From Chloroflexota bacterium (GTDB taxonomy: Bacteria > Chloroflexota > UBA6077 > JACQUR01), in assembly GCA_016210245.1 (NCBI GenBank), contig JACQUR010000510.1:1-10252 (forward strand): a stretch of 10,252 nt of DNA. Direction: 5' to 3'. Below, piece by piece: positions 6,835 to 10,252 of this stretch. Made by a program: the position numbers and the translations under genes. The notes beneath the pieces were generated by a model that had not been told where the DNA came from, did not search any database, and saw only the letters and a program-made list of their open reading frames with translations. The first letter of the stretch is position 1. Each line of letters opens with the position of its first letter.

Positions 6835-6902
6835 AGAGTGCAGAGGTGAGATTTGAGAGTGCAGAATGCACTCCGCACTCTCAAATCTCACCTCTGCACT
6901 CT
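6835..6902. repeat. Perfect 28-bp-arm hairpin made of 7-bp units
   Basis: Bases 6835-6862 are the exact reverse complement of 6875-6902, with a 12-base loop. The element parses in one phase into heptamers: AGTGCAG, AGGTGAG, ATTTGAG, AGTGCAG, AATGCAC, TCCGCAC, TCTCAAA, TCTCACC, TCTGCAC, TCTCAAG (6837-6906). A shorter alternative stem, GAGTGCA-GAA-TGCACTC, sits across the loop (6857-6873). It lies between the divergent dehydrogenase and small-protein genes. If the dehydrogenase message starts upstream of it, the hairpin would be in its leader. No T-run follows either arm, so it is not a typical terminator. Confidence 0.92.
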
Positions 6903-6976
6903 CAAGTCTGGCGCCATGATAGCACGCCTGTGCCCGGGCTAGCCGGCAGGTGGTACCATGAGGAGAGGGAGCTACC

Positions 6977-7312
6977 GTGATCTTCGCCGACTTTCTCGGA
7001 CCGCTGGACATCTACGAGGCGGTGAAGGCTGGCCTGCGCCAGGAGATCGCCACCGTTTTCCGCTCGGCTGTGGATTCGGTCGTCCTGCGGCGCATCGTCG
7101 TCCAGGACGAACGGCGCGAGGTCGAGCTGTGGGTCGAGCTCAGCTCCGAGGAGCAGCTCTACCGCTTCGGGACAGTCCTGGCCGAGCGGCTCAGCGCTGC
7201 GGTGCGCGAGCGCTTCCCGGTCGAGGTGTGGGTGATGTTCCGCATCGTGCCCCTCACCCACGCCTTCCTGAACGGCCAGCCGCGGGCGCGGAGCGTCCCC
7301 TCGTTCGAGTGA
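6977..7312 (+). CDS. Small conserved-looking protein of unknown function, coupled to mutY
   Basis: A 111-aa soluble protein that I do not recognise. Its pattern reads as helix (about 10-30), two strands (DSVVLRRIVVQD and REVELWVEL, about 33-57), a long helix (EEQLYRFGTVLAERLSAAV, 58-76), and a strand (VEVWVMFRIVP, 82-92). That is the layout of a small alpha-beta sandwich, possibly ferredoxin-like. There is no signal peptide, membrane segment, cysteine or metal motif. The start is GTG 6977, with GGGAG (6967-6971) 5 bases before it. Its stop TGA (7310-7312) overlaps the GTG start of mutY (GTGA, 7309-7312), so the two are probably translationally coupled and made in similar amounts. High-GC third positions match the neighbours, supporting a real gene. 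Any tie to DNA repair is inference from position only. Confidence 0.75.
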   Translation: MIFADFLGPLDIYEAVKAGLRQEIATVFRSAVDSVVLRRIVVQDERREVELWVELSSEEQLYRFGTVLAERLSAAVRERFPVEVWVMFRIVPLTHAFLNGQPRARSVPSFE

Positions 7313-8217
7313 GCCAGGAGTTTCTCCCTGACCTACTCCTTGCCTGGTACGCCCGCCAGGGGCGCGACCTGCCCTGGCGGCACACCCGCGATCCCTATGC
7401 GATCCTGGTGGCGGAGGTGATGCTCCAGCAGACCCAGGTGGAGCGGGTAGTCCCCAGGTACCGCGAGTTCCTGGCCTGCTTCCCCAGCCTGGAGGCGCTG
7501 GCCGCCGCCAGCCGCGCGGAGGTGATTCGCGCCTGGGCGCCCCTGGGCTACAACCTGCGTGCCGTGCGCCTGCACGCCCTCGCCCAGCAGGCGGTCCAGG
7601 AGTTCGGCGGGCACCTGCCCGCCGATCCCCAGGCGCTGCGCCGCTTGAAGGGCCTGGGGCCCTATACTGCTGCGGCCGTCGCCTGCTTCGCCTTCGACCT
7701 GCCCGTGCCGGTGGTCGACACCAACGTGCGACGGGTGCTGGCGCGGGCGCTGCTGGGGGAGGTGGACGCTCGCCACCTGCCGCCCCGCCAGGTGGCAGCC
7801 CTGGCCGCCCAGGCGCTGCCCGCCGGGCGGGCCTACGATTGGAACCAGGCGCTGATGGACCTGGGCGCGACGGTTTGCACGGCCCTTCAGCCTGCCTGCG
7901 CGCGCTGCCCTCTGGAGCGGCTGTGTCTGGCCAGGCCCCAGATGGAGCGCTGGCAGGCGGCGCGGAGCATGCGCGAGCGGCCGGCCGATTACCGGGTGAA
8001 CTCGCCCTTCCAGGGCTCGAGCCGCTACTACCGAGGTCGGATCGTGGACGCGCTGCGGGCGGTGGCGGAGGGCGCCAGCCTGGACCTGCTGGCGCTGGGC
8101 CGGGCGATCAAGCCCGACTTCGAGGCGGCGGAGCTGCCCTGGCTGCTGGACCTGGTGCAGCGCCTGGAGCGCGACGGCCTGGTGCGCGTTCTTGCCGACC
8201 GAGTGATGCTGGCCTAG
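7309..8217 (+). CDS. mutY: A/G-specific adenine DNA glycosylase MutY, short form without NUDIX domain
   Basis: Base-excision repair enzyme that removes adenine paired with 8-oxoguanine or guanine, in the cytoplasm; 302 aa. Catalytic E36 lies in AEVMLQQTQV. The helix-hairpin-helix is LKGLGPYTAAA (113-123), with Y119 where E. coli MutY has S120; Tyr is also found there in other MutYs. The second catalytic acid is D137 in VVDTNVRRVLAR. A [4Fe-4S] cluster site follows: C190-x6-C197-x2-C200-x5-C206. The usual C-terminal NUDIX-like 8-oxoG-reading domain (E. coli MutY is about 350 aa) is absent. Instead, residues about 233-302 contain F-x-G-S-S-R-x3-RGRIVDALR and a probable winged helix, as I recall for actinobacterial MutY proteins. 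GTG 7309 is chosen for its GTGA overlap with the stop of the upstream gene, and because the fold starts ten residues later (LLLAWYARQGRDLPWR). The frame is open back to 6958, but that stretch is the small gene read in another frame. Confidence 0.93.
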   Translation: MSQEFLPDLLLAWYARQGRDLPWRHTRDPYAILVAEVMLQQTQVERVVPRYREFLACFPSLEALAAASRAEVIRAWAPLGYNLRAVRLHALAQQAVQEFGGHLPADPQALRRLKGLGPYTAAAVACFAFDLPVPVVDTNVRRVLARALLGEVDARHLPPRQVAALAAQALPAGRAYDWNQALMDLGATVCTALQPACARCPLERLCLARPQMERWQAARSMRERPADYRVNSPFQGSSRYYRGRIVDALRAVAEGASLDLLALGRAIKPDFEAAELPWLLDLVQRLERDGLVRVLADRVMLA

Positions 8218-8220
8218 AGC

Positions 8221-8315
8221 TCTGTGACCCGTGAACTGATGGACAGGCACTGGCACGCACGGGCGGGCAGAGACGCCCGCCCCACCAGCCTACCCACCAC
8301 TTCACGGGTAACAGA
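8221..8315. repeat. Nested inverted repeat between convergent mutY and GH57 genes
   Basis: The outer arms TCTGTGACCCGTGAA (8221-8235) and TTCACGGGTAACAGA (8301-8315) are complementary at 14 of 15 positions. Between them is a second hairpin, GGGCGGGC (8261-8268) and GCCCGCCC (8275-8282), around a 6-base loop. It starts 3 bases after the mutY stop and ends 25 bases before the GH57 stop, so the inner GC-rich hairpin may stop transcription in both directions, though no T-run follows. Its architecture resembles the element at 10062-10157. Confidence 0.75.
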
Positions 8316-8340
8316 ACACTGGCCTCAGACTGAAAGGGGG

Positions 8341-9792
8341 TTACGCCGCCTGGCGGGCGCCGTTTTTCCTGGCTGCTCGACGCGAGACAACCTGGCGGTA
8401 GAGGTCGGCGCCGGTGCGCCCTGTGCGCCAGCTCCGCGCGGCGGCGAGATCGAGGACGAACGCCTCCTCCATCGCCAGGTCGGTCGCCTGCTGGGTCAGG
8501 CGCGCGGCGCGGGTGCCGAAGGCCAGCATTCGGGCTGGCTCGAGTCGGTCCAGGTCCTCGTAGAAGAAGGCGCAACTGGTGTACACCAGGTGGCGGTAGT
8601 ACTGGGCCTCGAAGAGCAGGCGCAGCTTGCGGACCGCGTCGTGGCTCAGCTTGCCGGTCGCGTGCGCGGCCAGGAACTCCTTCTCGGACACGTCGCCCAG
8701 GCGCAGCGGCAGGTAGGCCTCCACCGCCGCCCAGGGCTCGCGCAGCAGGTCCCTGGTCGTGAGCTCGAAGGCGGCGTCGATCCGGGCGGCCAGGCGGTCG
8801 AAGGCGTGGCGCAGCGGCAGCTTCCAACTCCCGTCGCCCTCGGTGCAGGGGCAGCCACCCCGCCAGCGCTCCACCCCGTGGTGGCAGCTCCAGGAGGTGG
8901 CGTCCTTGATCCGCGCCTCGCGCCGCACCCGGAAACGGGCCAGGTACTGCGCCGGCCTCAGCACCTCGAACCCGGCCACGGGGGCGCTCACCTTGAGCAG
9001 GTGGGCGAGGAAGAGATCGCGATAGGCCTGGTGGTGCCCGTACAGCTCGCCGTCGGTGGCGATGGTCAGGAGCTGACGCTCTCCCCTGGCCAGCTTGTGC
9101 GGGTTCAGGTGGCGCGGCAGGTCTGCCTGGGCGAAGGTCTCCGCGTTGATGGTCAGCCCGGGGTCGAAGGAAACCCCACCGGAGAGCGGGCCCTGGTAGA
9201 AGAACACGACGATCAACTGCCCCCCGGGGAGCCGCACCCGGTAGGGTTCGGTGGGGTCGATGTCTCGCTCCTGGGCCTGCCAGGGGGCCAGGATGGTGAA
9301 CTTGATTCCGAACTCGGCCATGAGGCGCAGGGTTTCGGTGTCCACCGCCGTCTCGGCCAGCCACAGCCCCTCCGGGCGACGGCCAAAGCGGTGGACAAAG
9401 TCGGCGATGCCCCAGGCGAGCTGGACGCGCTTCTCCTGGTGCGTCGCCAGCGGCAGGATGGTGTGGTTGTAGGCCTGGGCCATGGCGTTGCCCTGGCCCG
9501 TCTCAGCCACGTTCTTGCGGTCCGCGGCTACGATCGCCTGGTAGGTTGCGGGATCGTGGCGCTCGAGCCACGAGGCCAGCGTGGGCCCCAGGTCGAAGCT
9601 CATGCGCTCGAAGTTGCCGAGCTGCGCGTTGGGGCGGTAGCACTCGGCGGCGATCTTCTCGTTGAAGTCGTGGTAGGGGCCTGCCCCGGGCTCGGAGGGC
9701 ACCTTGCCGGTGAAAGGGTTTTCGCGCGGCGGTTGGTAGAAGTGGCCATGCACACACAGGTGCCAGGGCTTGTCGGCCCGAGTGGTCGGCAT
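8341..9792 (-). CDS. Glycoside hydrolase family 57 protein with DUF3536-like C-terminus
   Basis: A 483-aa cytoplasmic protein with no signal peptide. Residues 1 to about 280 form the GH57 catalytic barrel. Motif 1 is HGHFYQPPRENP (15-26). The nucleophile is probably E147 in GLWLAETAVD, and the acid/base is probably D247 in ATDGELYGHHQ. The C-terminal half includes a conserved-looking Cys/His patch, SCHHGVERWRGGCPC (C303, H304, H305, C314, C316), which could bind a metal or shape the active site. GH57 members act on alpha-glucans (amylase, glucanotransferase, branching enzyme); the DUF3536 branch has, to my knowledge, no settled substrate, so none is assigned. ATG 9792 is chosen because GAGGAGG (9810-9804) lies 11 bases upstream and the fold starts soon after. 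The frame is open to GTG 9855, without a ribosome binding site. It is transcribed alone and convergent with mutY. No glycogen genes are in view. Confidence 0.92.
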   Translation of the reverse strand: MPTTRADKPWHLCVHGHFYQPPRENPFTGKVPSEPGAGPYHDFNEKIAAECYRPNAQLGNFERMSFDLGPTLASWLERHDPATYQAIVAADRKNVAETGQGNAMAQAYNHTILPLATHQEKRVQLAWGIADFVHRFGRRPEGLWLAETAVDTETLRLMAEFGIKFTILAPWQAQERDIDPTEPYRVRLPGGQLIVVFFYQGPLSGGVSFDPGLTINAETFAQADLPRHLNPHKLARGERQLLTIATDGELYGHHQAYRDLFLAHLLKVSAPVAGFEVLRPAQYLARFRVRREARIKDATSWSCHHGVERWRGGCPCTEGDGSWKLPLRHAFDRLAARIDAAFELTTRDLLREPWAAVEAYLPLRLGDVSEKEFLAAHATGKLSHDAVRKLRLLFEAQYYRHLVYTSCAFFYEDLDRLEPARMLAFGTRAARLTQQATDLAMEEAFVLDLAAARSWRTGRTGADLYRQVVSRRAARKNGARQAA

Positions 9793-9920
9793 GCGGTCTC
9801 TGACCTCCTCGTCAAAGCGGCCGCACGCGGTGGGCAGAACGAAACCTGGTTGCACTCTGAACAGCAGGAGGTTCCGCGCGCTCTCCCGGCACTCAGCGGC
9901 CTGGCCTCTTGGCGCGCGTT

Positions 9921-9949
9921 ATGGTAGCGGCTCACCCTCGTGCGTGCAA
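9921..9949 (-). promoter_or_regulatory. Probable promoter of the GH57 gene
   Basis: On the minus strand TTGCAC (9949-9944) and TACCAT (9926-9921) are separated by exactly 17 bases, giving an untranslated leader of about 120 bases before ATG 9792. The -35 hexamer falls inside the left arm of the inverted repeat 9943-9984, so a protein bound there could control it. Both hexamers are imperfect matches. Confidence 0.4.
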
Positions 9950-9984
9950 GAGGTGTACCGACTCACAGGGACCTCTCTTGCACG
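9943..9984. repeat. Inverted repeat CGTGCAAGAG / CTCTTGCACG
   Basis: Perfect 10-bp arms at 9943-9952 and 9975-9984 flank a 22-base spacer; allowing a 2-base bulge, the pairing extends by GT/AC. It overlaps the predicted -35 box of the GH57 gene, so it could be an operator, or it may be one more dispersed intergenic hairpin. Confidence 0.6.
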
Positions 9985-10020
9985 AACCATTCCGTTGGTA
10001 GCTCGGACCGGAGCCTACTG

Positions 10021-10050
10021 AGTCGACAGTCGACAGTTCACAGTCGACAG
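10021..10050. repeat. 7-bp tandem repeat AGTCGAC
   Basis: Four heptamers in a row, AGTCGAC, AGTCGAC, AGTTCAC and AGTCGAC, followed by AG. The variant third unit differs at two bases. The array has the same period as those at 1928-1948 and 6837-6906, though the unit sequence differs. Confidence 0.85.
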
Positions 10051-10061
10051 GGCGCCAGCGG

Positions 10062-10157
10062 TCTGTGACCCGCCAAGTGAGAGGTGGTATCCGAGCCGCG
10101 ACCGTGAGGGAGCGCGGACCCCGGGGTCCGCGCACCCACACCGTCGCGGCTCGGATA
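10062..10157. repeat. Nested inverted repeat with a 22-bp perfect palindrome
   Basis: The outer arms TATCCGAGCCGCGAC (10088-10102) and GTCGCGGCTCGGATA (10143-10157) are exact complements. Between them is a perfect 22-bp palindrome (10112-10133) centred on CCCCGGGG. The element is preceded by TCTGTGACCCG (10062-10072), an 11-base sequence that also opens the element at 8221. The layout suggests one family of dispersed, structured intergenic elements. It ends 38 bases before the next gene. Confidence 0.85.
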
Positions 10158-10195
10158 GGCGGCGAAGCGCCGGATCGAACAGGGGGTGGAGCGAT

Positions 10196-10252
10196 ATGCC
10201 TGAGCCACTGGCGCAAACCCTGGAGCGAACGGGCTTCCGAGCCTCGCTGGAC
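10196..10252 (+). CDS. Start of an unidentified gene, cut off by the window end
   Basis: ATG 10196 is preceded by GGAG (10188-10191) at 4 bases and stays open to the window end. It gives 19 residues (MPEPLAQTLERTGFRASLD). The start is supported by the ribosome binding site and by the end of the repeat-filled region just before it. The visible part is too short to assign a family. Confidence 0.5.
   Translation, partial: MPEPLAQTLERTGFRASLD

Larger units (their letters stand above)
9793..10195. other. About 400-base gene-free region between divergent genes
   Basis: No reading frame here has the codon bias, ribosome binding site or motifs of a gene. It holds, in order, the leader and a probable promoter of the GH57 gene (minus strand, 9921-9949), an inverted repeat (9943-9984), a 7-bp tandem array (10021-10050) and a nested palindrome (10062-10157), before the ribosome binding site of the partial gene at 10188-10191. 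Confidence 0.7.

Noticed and set aside
5486..6871. 461-codon open frame on the minus strand in another frame of the dehydrogenase gene
   Set aside because: Gly/Ala/Arg-rich shadow of the dehydrogenase. Its last 13 codons are noted separately as a tentative leader.
6814..7011. 66-residue N-terminal extension of the dehydrogenase
   Set aside because: It translates the heptad hairpin and intergenic DNA; the fold starts right after GTG 6813, which has GGAGG before it.
6958..7308. 117-residue N-terminal extension of MutY
   Set aside because: It is the small upstream gene read in another frame; the GTG at 7309 overlapping the upstream stop explains the start.
7309..8217. Endonuclease III (Nth) rather than MutY
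   Set aside because: AEVMLQQTQV and Tyr in place of the catalytic Lys of the helix-hairpin-helix fit MutY.
8261..8282. Classic rho-independent terminator
   Set aside because: The stem is GC-rich but no T-run follows on either strand; kept only as a possible terminator within a repeat.
8224..9927. 567-codon open frame on the plus strand opposite the GH57 gene
   Set aside because: The opposite strand encodes an intact GH57 protein; the plus-strand product is low-complexity, runs through the repeat at 8221-8315 and has no known motif.

Overview
The window is high-GC bacterial DNA with strong codon bias. It has frequent GTG starts, several genes in both orientations, and unusually repeat-rich intergenic gaps. 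The gene content is a receiver-GAF-histidine kinase hybrid, an SRPBCC/DUF5939-type adenylate cyclase, a NUDIX-less MutY of the actinobacterial type, and a DUF3536-type GH57 protein. Together with the intergenic heptamer and hairpin repeats, this best fits a member of the Chloroflexota. That placement is inference from gene style, not from a marker gene.

Layout. 1-235: a 40-bp hairpin-bearing tandem repeat, then a good sigma70-type promoter. 236-3850 (+): two signalling genes almost touching, a hybrid histidine kinase and a class III nucleotide cyclase. Their junction is a cluster of short repeats that supplies both the stop codon of the first gene and the apparent start of the second. 3955-5479: a candidate type II restriction-modification pair arranged tail to tail, a beta-class DNA methyltransferase (+) and a PD-(D/E)XK endonuclease-like protein (-). 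Their 3' ends overlap by 122 bp, and this module looks lower in GC than its neighbours. 5551-6813 (-): a 3-hydroxyacyl-CoA dehydrogenase. 6835-6902: a perfect 28-bp-arm hairpin built of 7-bp units. 6977-8217 (+): a small unknown gene overlapping mutY by 4 bp (GTGA), so the two are probably translationally coupled. 8221-8315: a nested inverted repeat between convergent genes. 8341-9792 (-): a GH57 family protein. 9793-10195: about 400 bases with no gene, holding a probable GH57 promoter, an inverted repeat, a heptamer array and another nested palindrome. 10196-10252 (+): the first 19 codons of a gene running off the window.

How parts work together. The kinase and cyclase are likely one transcription unit linking phosphorelay input to a cyclic nucleotide signal. 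The methyltransferase would protect host DNA from its convergent nuclease partner. MutY removes adenine mispaired with 8-oxoguanine; the role of the small protein translated just before it is unknown. The dehydrogenase (fatty-acid or phenylacetate-type beta-oxidation) and the GH57 protein (alpha-glucan-type carbohydrate chemistry) stand alone.

The most interesting items are the uncharacterised restriction-modification pair with overlapping antisense 3' ends, the heptad-periodic repeats at three intergenic sites, and the small mutY-coupled gene.
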